Assembly: GCF_001660485.1 (NCBI RefSeq)
Contig: NZ_CP013979.1
Coordinates: forward strand, 2,418,001 to 2,482,000
Source: Agromyces aureus
GTDB lineage: Bacteria > Actinomycetota > Actinomycetes > Actinomycetales > Microbacteriaceae
Reading direction: 5' to 3'
Length of the DNA: 64,000 nt
The notes beneath the pieces are model-generated. The model ran no database searches and was not told where the DNA came from. It saw only the letters and a list, made by a program, of their open reading frames with translations. Shown here piece by piece: positions 1-8,516 of this stretch. Both the position numbers and the translations under genes were made by a program. Every line of letters begins with the position of its first letter. Positions within the stretch are counted from its first letter, which is position 1.

Positions 1-208
1 TCAGCGCCGGGATCGCCACGATCATCGGCACGAGCACCTCGGCGCCGGCGATTGCTCCGAAGTGCTCGGAGAGTTGCGGCAGGATCGGCGTGATGAGCAC
101 CGAGCCCAGCACGGGCATGCAGCTGCCCGCGAGCAGGAGGATGGCCTGCCAGACGCCCGCGCGGCGGGTGGCGGTGACCGGAGGGGATGCGATCGAAGTG
201 TCGCCCAT
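1..208 (-). CDS. MFS transporter, N-terminal part (runs off the window)
   Basis: Reading leftward from ATG at 206-208, the frame stays open to the window edge, giving 69 residues. After a polar N-terminus (MGDTSIASPP) comes a hydrophobic helix (AILLLAGSCMPVLGSVLI), then ITPILPQLSEHF and a second hydrophobic stretch. The T-P-I-L-P pattern at the end of helix 1 is typical of major facilitator drug or metabolite exporters. The gene diverges from a LysR regulator, an arrangement in which the regulator commonly controls the transporter. The substrate cannot be judged from this fragment. Confidence 0.7.
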   Translation of the reverse strand, partial: MGDTSIASPPVTATRRAGVWQAILLLAGSCMPVLGSVLITPILPQLSEHFGAIAGAEVLVPMIVAIPAL

Positions 209-330
209 GACGTGTCTCTCCATCGAGTGTCGTCGGACGCGGCCACGGGTCGGGCCGCGCGCGCAGGGGGTGCGCGTGAACAAGTAGACGAGTCGGCCGT
301 CGATCCGGATATGGGAGATCGATGATTCGG

Positions 331-351
331 GGTATCGATGCGATTGATACC
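331..351. promoter_or_regulatory. Inverted repeat in the MFS/LysR divergent promoter
   Basis: GGTATCGAT-GCG-ATTGATACC is an inverted repeat matching in eight of nine paired positions. It lies 78 bp before the preferred LysR start and 122 bp before the MFS start. It contains the T-N11-A type spacing that LysR proteins bind. Related GATAC words recur at 376-380 and 407-411. A LysR autoregulatory and activation site is inferred. Confidence 0.5.
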
Positions 352-428
352 GGATGCCGCCACGTATTGCCGTGTGCGATACTCCAGCTATTGACATCAC
401 CATCGTCGATACGCACAAGGAGGTGCAC

Positions 429-1346
429 GTGTCCGACGGCCCATCGATCTCGAGACTCGACCTGAACCTGCTCGTCGCGCTGGATGCGCTGCTGACCGAG
501 CGCAGCGTGACGAGGGCGGCCGAGCAGCTCCGACTCAGCCAGCCGGCACTCAGTGCTTCACTCGCGCGATTGCGCACGCATTTCGGCGATCCGATCCTCG
601 CCCGACGGGGCAACGCCTACGAACTCACGCCGCTCGCGCTCCGCCTCGCGGAGCACACCAGCACCGCACTGGAATCGGCTCGCCGCGTGTTCGAGAGTCA
701 GGCCGAGTGGTCGCCAGAGACCGCCACCCGGGAGTTCCTGATCTACGGATCCGACTACGCTTTCGCGACGGTGGGCAGTGCCGCCGCGGCACTCGCCCAC
801 GAGCGCGCACCCGGCGTGCGATTTCGCTTCATGCTGCACACGACCGCGATCATCGACGAGGCCGAGCAGCGGTTGCGGTCGGTCGACGCGCTCCTCATCC
901 CGCACGGATTCACGCCGGGACTGCACCACGAAGACCTCTGGCACGACCACTGGGTGATCGTCGGCTCGAGCGACCGGCCGCAGCATCCGCTCACCATGCA
1001 GGACCTCGCCGACGCACCATGGGTCTTCACCTACCAGTCGCGCACGGCCTTCACCTCGGCCGGGCGCCAGTTGGAGGAGCTCGGCATCGACCCGCGCGTC
1101 GACATCGTCGCCGAGAGCTTCCTCGCGCTCCCCCACTTCATCATCGGCACCGATCGGCTCGGTCTCGTGCAGGCCAGGCTCGCCGACTCCGTGCGATCGC
1201 TCGGTGGGCTGCAGGTGTTCGAACCCCCGTTCGAGGCGACGCCGCTCACGAACGCGCTGTGGTGGCATCCGGTGCACGACCACGACCCCGAGCACGTGTG
1301 GATGCGCGAGCTGTTCGCCGAGGCGGGGCGGTCGCTCGACGCGTGA
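429..1346 (+). CDS. LysR-family transcriptional regulator (NodD/NahR-like subgroup)
   Basis: DNA-binding regulator of 305 residues. The N-terminal winged HTH (about residues 6-65) carries DLNLLVALDALL, SVTRAAEQL and LSQPALSASLARLR, a classic LysR signature of the NodD/NahR/LinR type. The rest fits the periplasmic-binding-protein-like effector domain. GTG at 429 is chosen because AAGGAGG at 417-423 sits 5 nt before it; an in-frame ATG at 354 overlaps the inverted repeat and has no such site. It diverges from the MFS transporter, which is its likely target. A second regulator of the same subtype lies at 21905-22894. The effector is unknown. Confidence 0.9.
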   Translation: MSDGPSISRLDLNLLVALDALLTERSVTRAAEQLRLSQPALSASLARLRTHFGDPILARRGNAYELTPLALRLAEHTSTALESARRVFESQAEWSPETATREFLIYGSDYAFATVGSAAAALAHERAPGVRFRFMLHTTAIIDEAEQRLRSVDALLIPHGFTPGLHHEDLWHDHWVIVGSSDRPQHPLTMQDLADAPWVFTYQSRTAFTSAGRQLEELGIDPRVDIVAESFLALPHFIIGTDRLGLVQARLADSVRSLGGLQVFEPPFEATPLTNALWWHPVHDHDPEHVWMRELFAEAGRSLDA

Positions 1347-1387
1347 CGTCTGAGGCCTGCGGCCTGCAGTCTGCGATCTGGGAGAGG

Positions 1388-2218
1388 TCAGCGAGCCGCC
1401 GAGAGCACGATCAGCTCGGCACGCGACTGGGCGCCGGCCTTGCGCAGCAGGTTCGACACGTGGAACTTCACCGTGTTCTCACTGATGCCGAGCTGACCGG
1501 CGATCTCGCGGTTTCGAGCGCCCGACGCGACGAGCTTCAGCACCTCTCGCTCACGCAGCGACAGCGGCACCACGTCGACCAACGGCTCGGGCGCGGTCGG
1601 CGGGTCGAGCGGCAGCCGGATGTCGAGGTTCGAGCCCCACCCGGGCGTGGACGTCACCTGCATCTCGCCATCGAGCGCGGCGACCCGTTCGACCATCGGA
1701 CGCAGCGAGTCGTCGTGCCCCGTGAGCACCCCATCACCGTCGTCGCGGATGCCGATGAGCAGGTTGAGCCCGTCGCAGTCCCACTGGATGCGGACCCGTC
1801 GGGTCTCTCCCTGATCGACGAGCGCGAGCACCGCGCTGCGCACGATCGCGCGTGCCGCGTAGGCGACCTCGCCCGGCAGCGCGCGGCCGGTCGCAGGAGG
1901 CTCGACGAACTGCACCTCGAGATCGCTGAACCGCACGAGGGGCCGAAGATCGCTCTGCAACCGGGCGAACGCGCCGACGACGGGCTCCAGCATCGCGCTG
2001 CGCTGCTCATCGGTCGCCATGCGCAGCCCGACGAGCGCCGCGGCCGCGGCATCGATCGCGATCGTGCGAGCGCCGCGATCATCGAGCCGGTCGGACCGGA
2101 GAATCGCGAGGAGCGATTCGAGGGTGAGGGCGTACTGGTCGGACTGCTCGGCCACCGTGCGCGCATGTTCGAAGAGCTGTCGACGCGACGTCTTGGGCGG
2201 CAGATCGGTGTCGGTCAT
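1388..2218 (-). CDS. Orphan LuxR-type regulator fused to a HATPase-like domain
   Basis: Protein of 276 residues. The middle (about 110-205) resembles a histidine-kinase ATPase domain: IRDDGDG matches the G1 box and TPGWGS sits where a G2 box falls, followed by LDIRLPL. The C-terminus (about 213-276) is a NarL/LuxR HTH (LSLREREVLKLVASGARNRE, then ISENTVKFHVSNLLRK). There is no receiver domain, no membrane segment and no clear N-box Asn, so it is not an ordinary kinase or response regulator. It diverges from hxlB across 92 bp, so control of formaldehyde fixation is a reasonable inference. Whether it binds ATP is unknown. Confidence 0.8.
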   Translation of the reverse strand: MTDTDLPPKTSRRQLFEHARTVAEQSDQYALTLESLLAILRSDRLDDRGARTIAIDAAAAALVGLRMATDEQRSAMLEPVVGAFARLQSDLRPLVRFSDLEVQFVEPPATGRALPGEVAYAARAIVRSAVLALVDQGETRRVRIQWDCDGLNLLIGIRDDGDGVLTGHDDSLRPMVERVAALDGEMQVTSTPGWGSNLDIRLPLDPPTAPEPLVDVVPLSLREREVLKLVASGARNREIAGQLGISENTVKFHVSNLLRKAGAQSRAELIVLSAAR

Positions 2219-2310
2219 ATCGCCACCCTACCCGCGTCGACCATCCCATCCTTTCGGATAGGTGAATCCCGACCGATGGGCGGGCGCACCGCGCCGCGAA
2301 GTCTCGCAGC

Positions 2311-2934
2311 ATGGACACCATGGAAGCCCTGGACACCGCCGTCGCGCCCGAAGTCGTGCCTGCTCCCCCGACCGCCGTCGCGTCCTCTCTCGCGATGATC
2401 ACGGCCGAGCTCGACTCCACACTGACGCGCATCGGAACGGATGCCGCGGCCGGGCTCTCGGCCACGGCCGACCTGATCCTCGACGCACGCCGCGTGTTCG
2501 TGCTCGGCGCCGGGCGCTCGGGACTCGCCCTGCGCATGACCGCGATGCGGCTCATGCATCTCGGACTCGAGGTGCACGTCGTCGGCGAGGTGACGGCTCC
2601 GGCGATCGGCGCGGGCGACCTGCTGCTGACCGCGAGCGGCTCGGGCACGACCGGCGGCATCGTGCGTGCCGCCGAGACCGCGATCGCCACCGGCGCACGC
2701 ATCGCAGCCATCACGACCGCGCCCGCATCCCCGCTGGCCGCCATGGCCTCGGCGGTCGTCGTCGTGCCAGCCGCGGGCAAGCTCGATCGCTCCGAGTCGG
2801 CATCGGCGCAGTACGCCGGGAGCCTGTTCGAGCAGACCGTCGTGCTCGTGGGCGACGCACTCTTCGACGCGCTCTGGCGTCGCAGCGGGCAGAGCGCCGA
2901 CGACCTCTGGCCCCGCCACTCGAATCTCGAATGA
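2311..2934 (+). CDS. hxlB: 6-phospho-3-hexuloisomerase (RuMP pathway)
   Basis: Isomerises D-arabino-hex-3-ulose 6-phosphate to fructose 6-phosphate, the second step of ribulose-monophosphate formaldehyde fixation in the cytosol. The 207 residues form one SIS sugar-isomerase domain: VFVLGAGRSGLALRMTAMRL (about 63-82), then EVTAPAIGAGDLLLTASGSG. The length and the GAGRSG plus SGSG motifs match the PHI family. It stands 46 bp before hxlA on the same strand, the usual pairing. No strong Shine-Dalgarno precedes ATG 2311; an in-frame ATG at 2320 is an alternative. Confidence 0.92.
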   Translation: MDTMEALDTAVAPEVVPAPPTAVASSLAMITAELDSTLTRIGTDAAAGLSATADLILDARRVFVLGAGRSGLALRMTAMRLMHLGLEVHVVGEVTAPAIGAGDLLLTASGSGTTGGIVRAAETAIATGARIAAITTAPASPLAAMASAVVVVPAAGKLDRSESASAQYAGSLFEQTVVLVGDALFDALWRRSGQSADDLWPRHSNLE

Positions 2935-2980
2935 CCTATTCCATACGCACATCGATGCACCCACTGAAAGGAACCACCGC

Positions 2981-3604
2981 ATGAAGCTCCAGTTCGCCAT
3001 GGACACCCTGTCCACCGAATCCGCCCTCGCGCTCGCCGCAGCCGCAGCACCGCACGTCGACATCCTCGAGCTCGGCACCCCGCTCATCAAGAGCGAGGGC
3101 CTCTCCGCGATCACCGCGATCAAGGCGGCCCACCCAGACAAGATCGTCTTCGCCGACCTCAAGACGATGGATGCCGGCGAGCTCGAGGCCGACATCGCCT
3201 TCGGCGCGGGCGCCGACCTGGTCACCGTGCTCGGCACGGCGGGTGACAGCACCATCGCCGGCGCGGTGAAGGCCGCCAAGAAGCACGGCAAGGGCGTCGT
3301 CGTCGACCTCATCGGCGTCGCCGACAAGCCGGCCCGCGCCAAGCAGGTCGTGGCACTCGGCGCCGAGTTCGTCGAGATGCACGCGGGTCTCGACGAGCAG
3401 GCCGAAGACGGCTTCACGTTCGCGACGTTGCTGCGGGACGGCGAGGCATCCGGTGTTCCGTTCTCGGTCGCGGGTGGCGTGAACGCCGCCAGCATCGGCT
3501 CGGTTCGCGACTCGGGCGCCCGCATCGCGGTCGCCGGCAGCGCGATCTACAGCGCCGAGAACGTCGGCGAGGCTGCCGCAGCGCTGCGCGCCGCCATCGG
3601 CTGA
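2981..3604 (+). CDS. hxlA: 3-hexulose-6-phosphate synthase (formaldehyde fixation)
   Basis: Condenses formaldehyde with D-ribulose 5-phosphate to hexulose 6-phosphate. The 207-residue protein is a single OMP-decarboxylase-like TIM barrel. Visible motifs are ILELGTPLIKSEG (about 26-38), the metal and substrate stretch FADLKTMDAGELEAD (about 60-74), and the phosphate-binding VAGGVN and VAGSAIY near the end. AAAGGAA lies before ATG 2981. It follows hxlB and a hairpin terminator lies 15 bp after the stop. A two-gene RuMP unit next to a P450 O-demethylase locus suggests formaldehyde detoxification or assimilation rather than growth on C1 compounds. That role is inference. Confidence 0.95.
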   Translation: MKLQFAMDTLSTESALALAAAAAPHVDILELGTPLIKSEGLSAITAIKAAHPDKIVFADLKTMDAGELEADIAFGAGADLVTVLGTAGDSTIAGAVKAAKKHGKGVVVDLIGVADKPARAKQVVALGAEFVEMHAGLDEQAEDGFTFATLLRDGEASGVPFSVAGGVNAASIGSVRDSGARIAVAGSAIYSAENVGEAAAALRAAIG

Positions 3605-3619
3605 TCTCACCGCACACCA

Positions 3620-3647
3620 CAGGCCGCGAGCGTTCGCTCGCGGCCTG
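3620..3647. terminator. Hairpin terminator between hxlA and the SDR
   Basis: A perfect 13-bp stem, CAGGCCGCGAGCG paired with CGCTCGCGGCCTG, lies between two converging genes and is followed by TTCTGC. It probably terminates in both directions. The hairpin at 4471-4496 has nearly the same stem (GGCCGCGAGC). Confidence 0.75.
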
Positions 3648-3665
3648 TTCTGCATTCCAGTTACC

Positions 3666-4436
3666 TCAGGCGCGTGGAAGCGCCGAACCCATCGCCCGAG
3701 CGGTTCCCAGTCCCCCACCATGCCCGGTGAGCCCGCCGTCGACGGCGATCTCCGCCCCGGTGACGAACGAGGCCGCCGGTGAGAGCAGGTGAGCGATAAC
3801 TTCGGCCACCTCGCTCGGCGCCCCGGTTCGGCCGAGCGGGGTCGATTCGTTGCTCGCCTCACGGAACTCGGCCGGAGCGCTCGCCGTCATCGGCGTCTCG
3901 ATGTAGCCGGGACTCACGAGATTGACCCGGATGCCGCGTGGCCCGAGCTCCATCGCCGCGGTCTTGGTGATGCTCCGCAGCGCCCACTTGCTTGCGCCGG
4001 AGGCGATGCCGTAGTGCGCGGTCGAGCCTGCGGCGGAACCGATGTTCACGATCGAACTCCCAGGCTGCATCACTGCTGCGGGCGCCTGGATGCCGAACGC
4101 CGGGCCGGCTGCGTTGACGGCGAACGCAGCATCGAAGTCCTTCGGTTCGACATCGTGCAGTCGCGCACGCGTCGTGATGCCGGCCGCATTCACGAGTCCG
4201 TCGAGCGAGCGCCCCGACGCGATGAGTTCCGTAGCCAACGCTCGCCAGGCCGAGACGTCGGCGACATCGAGCGAGACACGCTCGATGTCGCCGACCGTGG
4301 TCGTCCCCGCATCCTCCCAGCGCAGATCGGCCGCGATCACCGAAGCGCCCGCGTCGACGAGCACCGCCACCGTCGCAGCACCGATTCCGGAGGCTGCGCC
4401 GGTGACGACGTAGCGGCGATTCTCGTGGATCGTCAT
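3666..4436 (-). CDS. SDR-family oxidoreductase with the catalytic Tyr replaced by Ser
   Basis: Classical short-chain dehydrogenase/reductase of 256 residues. The nucleotide-binding TGAASGIG lies at about 13-20, NAAG near 90, IGSAAG supplies the catalytic Ser, and GPRGIRVNLVSPG follows. The canonical YxxxK reads S-G-A-S-K (Ser146 to Lys150), so the active-site Tyr is Ser (codon TCC where TAC would give Tyr). Start ATG 4436 has AGAGAGG upstream. Hairpins on both sides isolate it from the ABC operon, though it may receive read-through. It could be a non-catalytic or redirected SDR, or a sequence error. The substrate is unknown; an alcohol or ketone of the adjacent catabolic pathway is possible. 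Confidence 0.88.
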   Translation of the reverse strand: MTIHENRRYVVTGAASGIGAATVAVLVDAGASVIAADLRWEDAGTTTVGDIERVSLDVADVSAWRALATELIASGRSLDGLVNAAGITTRARLHDVEPKDFDAAFAVNAAGPAFGIQAPAAVMQPGSSIVNIGSAAGSTAHYGIASGASKWALRSITKTAAMELGPRGIRVNLVSPGYIETPMTASAPAEFREASNESTPLGRTGAPSEVAEVIAHLLSPAASFVTGAEIAVDGGLTGHGGGLGTARAMGSALPRA

Positions 4437-4470
4437 GACGACCTCTCTCTTCTGGATGTTGCAGCAGAAT

Positions 4471-4496
4471 GGGCCGCGAGCGAATGCTCGCGGCCC
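4471..4496. terminator. Hairpin terminator after the LIV-type ABC operon
   Basis: GGGCCGCGAGC and GCTCGCGGCCC form an 11-bp perfect stem around a GAAT loop, 18 bp after the stop of the solute-binding protein gene. It is the expected end of the long minus-strand operon. Confidence 0.75.
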
Positions 4497-4514
4497 GTTC
4501 ACGTTGTGGGTTTG

Positions 4515-5735
4515 TCAGTCGACGATGCCGAGATCGCGGACGTCCTGGATGTCTCCCTCATCGGTCCAGCTCGTTCCGTCGAAGCGGCTGAGCTGGTACT
4601 GGAACACCACGCGACCGTGCGAACTCGCGTCGAGCGTGATGGCGTCGCGGAGCATCGGGTTCTCGGTCGAGTCGAACGAGTCCCACGCGGCCAGCAGGCC
4701 CTCGCTGTCGTACGACTTCGCTCGCGACAGCGCGTCGACCAACGCGGCCCCGAGGCCGTAGCCCTCGAGGGCGAGCGCGTTCGAGGAATCCGCGTCGTGG
4801 CCCGAGGCCTCCATGTCGGCCGTGTACTGGGCGATCACCTCGTCGTCGGCGTACCGCGGATCGGACGGGTCCTTGAAGAACTCGAACGAGTACGCGTCCT
4901 TGACGGCCTCCGGCCCTGCGAGGTTGATCACCGTGTGGAAGTCGGAGACGGTCGACGACAGCATCACGGTCGGCTTCCAGTCGATCTGCTGCATGTAGGC
5001 CAGCGTGGCCCCACCCGTGGGTGCGCCGATGTTGAAGATGACGGTGTCGACCCCGGCCGCCTGGAATTGACTGATCTGGGCACTGAGATCAGCCGTGCCC
5101 GGGGCCACCGCGGCGACCTGCGCGGGCACGATGCCCTGTGCGGCGAGGCCGGCGAGGTGGCTCTCGGTGAGGTCGTTGTTGAAGCCGATGTATCCGACGA
5201 CCGCATCCGGCTTGTTCTCGGTGAGCCACTTGCCCTGCAACTGCGCCTCCCACGAGACATCCGGCCAGAAGGCCCGCTGCATCGGGAACGCCTCGATATC
5301 GCTGAGCGGCGAGTTGCCGGCCATGGAGACACCCATGACCTTCTTCTGACCCAGGTACTCGCGACCGGCGATGGAGATGCCGCCGAAGTTCACGACCGCG
5401 ATGGCGCCATCCTGCTCGACGAACTTTCGCTCGTTCTCGACGAGTCGTGCCGGGTCGTATGCGTCATCCGCGGTGACGAGGGTGATCTGGTGGCCGTCGA
5501 CTCCCCCGTCTTCGTTGGCCGCCGCGATTGCAGCCTCCAGTCCTGCAAGCCCTGGGGCGACGGAGCCGAGCGGTCCGCTCTGCGGCCAACTCGCGCCGAT
5601 CACGATCGGGCTGTCGTCGCCTTCCGCCGCGGTGTCGCCGGCAGCCGCACGCGGAGTGCATCCTGCAAGTGCGAGCATCGCGACTGCGGCGACCGCGATC
5701 GTGGCGACACTGCCACGGGTTCGTTTCTGGTTCAT
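4515..5735 (-). CDS. LIV-type ABC transporter substrate-binding lipoprotein
   Basis: Extracytoplasmic binding lipoprotein of 406 residues. The signal sequence ends in the lipobox LALAGC (Cys about residue 26). It is followed by the branched-chain amino-acid receptor fold (Peripla_BP_6), with IVIGASWPQSGPLG and AAIAAANEDGGVDGHQI typical of its start. It overlaps the upstream permease by ATGA and is the last gene of the operon. Family members bind amino acids but also aromatic acids and phenylpropanoids. Because the same operon encodes a P450 and its reductase, uptake of an aromatic substrate is more likely than leucine uptake. That assignment is inference. Confidence 0.9.
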   Translation of the reverse strand: MNQKRTRGSVATIAVAAVAMLALAGCTPRAAAGDTAAEGDDSPIVIGASWPQSGPLGSVAPGLAGLEAAIAAANEDGGVDGHQITLVTADDAYDPARLVENERKFVEQDGAIAVVNFGGISIAGREYLGQKKVMGVSMAGNSPLSDIEAFPMQRAFWPDVSWEAQLQGKWLTENKPDAVVGYIGFNNDLTESHLAGLAAQGIVPAQVAAVAPGTADLSAQISQFQAAGVDTVIFNIGAPTGGATLAYMQQIDWKPTVMLSSTVSDFHTVINLAGPEAVKDAYSFEFFKDPSDPRYADDEVIAQYTADMEASGHDADSSNALALEGYGLGAALVDALSRAKSYDSEGLLAAWDSFDSTENPMLRDAITLDASSHGRVVFQYQLSRFDGTSWTDEGDIQDVRDLGIVD

Positions 5736-6874
5736 CGGGTTTCCTCTCGGTTGGGTGTGATCTCTGCTGCGGTGGTCGGGGGTGGTGTCGGCCGCGAGCG
5801 TCGTGCTCGGCTTCGGCGTTGAACGGAGATCGCGATTCGACGGATGCCGCCGGCGATGCCGTTCGGCGCGACGATCACGCAGACGCCGAGAACGACGGCG
5901 AAGATGAGCTGGGCGAGATAGGCGGATGCCTCGCCCGGGATGACGGAACTCGTGATCGAGGGCAGGTAGACGACGATCGCCGCGCCCAGGACGGCGCCGA
6001 CCCACGAACGGCTGCCGCCCACCACCGACGCCACGAGGATCGTGATGGAGAAGATCAGCGGATACGACTCGGGGACGACGAGGCCGAGCACGAAGGCGAA
6101 GATCGCACCGCCGAACGCCGCGATGATCGAACTGATCACGAAGAGCTGGAGCTTCACCCGGGTCGTGTCGACCCCACTGGAGACGGCGAGGATGCGGCCG
6201 GCCCTGATCAACGCGAGCGCTCGACCCGTTCGTCGGCCGACGAGTCGGTTCAGGAAGACGATCGTGATGACGAGCAGCGCGAGCACCACGAGGTAGAGCC
6301 ACTGCGCATCGGTCAGTGAGGCGGTCGGCGACGGGAGTGCGGGCGCGCTCAGGGTCACGCCGGCCTGTCCGCCGGTGAAGTCCGAGAAGCGGTACAGCAG
6401 CACCGGGAACAGCGCGGCGATGACGATCGTGAGCAGTCCGAGGTTGAAGCCGCCCATGCGCATCGCCGGGAGGCCGATGATGAGACCGACCACGGCACCG
6501 GCCGCGATGGCGACGAGCAGTGCCAGCCACGGAGACAGATCGAGGAACCGCATCGACATCATCGCCGCGTAGCCCCCGATCCCGAAGATGGCGCCCTGGC
6601 CGAGACTCACCTGCCCCGAGAATCCGGTGAGCAGGTTGAGGCTGGCCACGCCGATGGCCACCGCCGCGACCCGACTGAGGTTGAACAGGTCGTAGTCGCT
6701 CACGATGAAGGGCACGATCGCTGCCAGGACGACCGCGACGACGGCGACCCAGAACGCGATCCGGAGGTAGGACGGCCGCACGGCGGGTGCACCGGCCGAG
6801 GCGGGCGTCGTGTGCGCTGGCGTCGGCACCCGGTCGTCCTCGACGCGCTTCGGAGATGCGATCTGGGCGCTCAT
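5732..6874 (-). CDS. LIV-type ABC transporter permease (LivM-like)
   Basis: Inner permease subunit of 380 residues with about ten hydrophobic segments after a 50-residue polar N-terminus. Family hallmarks are NLLTGFSGQVSLGQGAIFGIGGYAA (quoted in part as NLLTGFSGQVSLGQG) and the cytoplasmic loop ALALIRAGRILAVSSGVD that contacts the ATPases. A basic, proline-rich tail follows helix ten. Start ATG 6874 overlaps the LivH-like stop by ATGA. It works with the LivH-like permease and the two ATPases to move the ligand of the downstream binding protein. Confidence 0.9.
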   Translation of the reverse strand: MSAQIASPKRVEDDRVPTPAHTTPASAGAPAVRPSYLRIAFWVAVVAVVLAAIVPFIVSDYDLFNLSRVAAVAIGVASLNLLTGFSGQVSLGQGAIFGIGGYAAMMSMRFLDLSPWLALLVAIAAGAVVGLIIGLPAMRMGGFNLGLLTIVIAALFPVLLYRFSDFTGGQAGVTLSAPALPSPTASLTDAQWLYLVVLALLVITIVFLNRLVGRRTGRALALIRAGRILAVSSGVDTTRVKLQLFVISSIIAAFGGAIFAFVLGLVVPESYPLIFSITILVASVVGGSRSWVGAVLGAAIVVYLPSITSSVIPGEASAYLAQLIFAVVLGVCVIVAPNGIAGGIRRIAISVQRRSRARRSRPTPPPTTAAEITPNREETR

Positions 6875-7752
6875 GCGCGAACCACGCTTTCTCGACCGAA
6901 GAGTCCGGCCGGTTTGACCAGAATGACCACGATGACGGCCGCGAACGCGAAGACCACGTTGAGGTCGCCGCCGAGGCCCGGAATGTACCGGCCGCCGATC
7001 GCGGTCAGCACACCGATGAGCAGCCCGCCGACCACGACGCCGACCCGGCTGCCGATGCCGCCGATGTTGGCGGCGGCGAGTGCCATCAGCAGCGGAACCG
7101 TCATCATCGCCGGCGAGAGCCCTGCGGTCGGTGCGGCGACGATTCCGGCGACGGCACCGACGGCGCACGCCGCGGCCCAGCCGGCCGCCAGCCAGAGGCC
7201 CGCCCGAAGACCGAGGTAGGCGGCGGATCGCGGATTCTGCGCGACGGCGCGCAGTCGCAGCCCGAACGTGGTCTTCGTGAACACGAGCGCCATCACGAGC
7301 ATCGTCGCGGCGACGAGCGCGACTCCGCCGATCTGCTGGCTGGTGAGCCGCAGCCCGGCGAAGTGCGCCACCCAGGTGCCGAACGGGCTCGGGAACGCGC
7401 GCGGATCGGTACCCCACACGATGCTCACGACCGCGTTCAGTCCGAGCAGCAGCGTGACGCCGAGCGTCATCAGCGAGTCCTCCCGGTGCGGCGGAACGAA
7501 GCGCACGACGCCGTAATAGATGACGGTGCCGAGCACCGCAGACGCGGCGATGGCGATCGCGATCGCCGGCCAGATCGGAATGCCGACCTGCACGCATGCC
7601 CACGCGATGTATGCCGCGACGACGGCGAGTTCGCCCTGCGACAGGTTCAGCATGCCCGTGCCCTGGAACACGACGCCGAGCGCGAGCGCCAGCGCCGCGT
7701 AGACGACACCGGCCATCAACCCGTCGAGCGTGATCTGGAGGAACTCGGTCAT
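6871..7752 (-). CDS. LIV-type ABC transporter permease (LivH-like)
   Basis: Permease of 293 residues with eight or so membrane segments. The N-terminal LDGLMAGVVYAALALALGVV and the GMLNLSQGELAVVAAY motif are characteristic of LivH proteins. LRLRAVAQNPRSAAYLGL forms the ATPase-contact loop. The start overlaps the LivF-like stop by ATGA and its own stop overlaps the LivM-like start, so the five transporter genes are translationally coupled. Confidence 0.9.
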   Translation of the reverse strand: MTEFLQITLDGLMAGVVYAALALALGVVFQGTGMLNLSQGELAVVAAYIAWACVQVGIPIWPAIAIAIAASAVLGTVIYYGVVRFVPPHREDSLMTLGVTLLLGLNAVVSIVWGTDPRAFPSPFGTWVAHFAGLRLTSQQIGGVALVAATMLVMALVFTKTTFGLRLRAVAQNPRSAAYLGLRAGLWLAAGWAAACAVGAVAGIVAAPTAGLSPAMMTVPLLMALAAANIGGIGSRVGVVVGGLLIGVLTAIGGRYIPGLGGDLNVVFAFAAVIVVILVKPAGLFGRESVVRA

Positions 7753-8516
7753 CGGGTCTCCTTCATTCGGGCGTCGACCGCTGCGGGCTGGGGCTGGTTC
7801 GCCCCGAGATAATCGGCATGCACGGCGTCGACGGTCGCAAGGTCGCCCGACGGCCCGTCGTGCACCACTCGTCCTCGCGACAGCAGCACCGCACGGTCGG
7901 CGATCGTGAGCGAGAGCTTCGCGTTCTGTTCGGCGAGCAGGATGGTGAGGGCCCATTCATCGCGCAGTCCCGTGAATCGGGCGAAGAGGTCGCGCGCGGT
8001 CAGTGGCGCGAGGCCCAGCGAAGGTTCGTCGACGAGCAGCAGACGAGGGCGTCCGAGGAGGGCACGCGCGACGGCGAGCATCTGGGCCTGACCGCCCGAG
8101 AGCGCTCCGGCCTGCCGGCGGCGGAAGTCGCGAAGGATCGGGAACGTCTCGTATACCAAGTCCAGATCGACTTCGATCTCGCGTCGCGAACGTGCGCGGG
8201 TTCGGCTGACCGCGCCGAGCCGGAGGTTCTCCTCGACGGTGAAGTCGGCGAAGGTTCCGCGGCCTTCGGGCACGTGGCCGACACCGAGGTGCGCGATCGC
8301 GGCCGTCGAGCGGCCGGACAGGTCCACCCCGGCGAACCGGCAGGATCCGGAGGTGTCGACCGCGTGGCAGATCGCCCGGAGGAGCGTCGATTTTCCGGCG
8401 CCGTTCGCGCCCAGCAGGGCGACGATGCTCCCCTCCTCGACGCGCAGGTCTACGCCGTGCAGGACCTCCACGCGTCCGTATCGGGCTCGCAGGTTCTCGA
8501 TCTCGAGCAGGCTCAT
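7749..8516 (-). CDS. LIV-type ABC transporter ATP-binding protein (LivF-like)
   Basis: ATPase of 255 residues. Walker A is GANGAGKST (about 36-44), the signature is LSGGQAQMLAVARAL, and Walker B with the catalytic Glu is LLLVDEPSLGLAP; the switch His falls in the position occupied here by LAEQN, as in LivF proteins, which carry Q/N there. The short start MSLLEIENLRARYGRVEVLHG is typical of LivF. It overlaps genes on both sides by 4 bp. Confidence 0.9.
   Translation of the reverse strand: MSLLEIENLRARYGRVEVLHGVDLRVEEGSIVALLGANGAGKSTLLRAICHAVDTSGSCRFAGVDLSGRSTAAIAHLGVGHVPEGRGTFADFTVEENLRLGAVSRTRARSRREIEVDLDLVYETFPILRDFRRRQAGALSGGQAQMLAVARALLGRPRLLLVDEPSLGLAPLTARDLFARFTGLRDEWALTILLAEQNAKLSLTIADRAVLLSRGRVVHDGPSGDLATVDAVHADYLGANQPQPAAVDARMKETR

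Noticed and set aside
707..2398. Long open frame of 563 codons on the plus strand
   Set aside because: Arg/His-rich antisense reading of the LysR and LuxR-HATPase genes, with no family motif. Many similar antisense frames across the window were discarded for the same reason.
3789..5822. 677-codon plus-strand open frame
   Set aside because: Antisense to the SDR and binding-protein genes, whose motifs and overlaps are clear; composition is that of a shadow frame.
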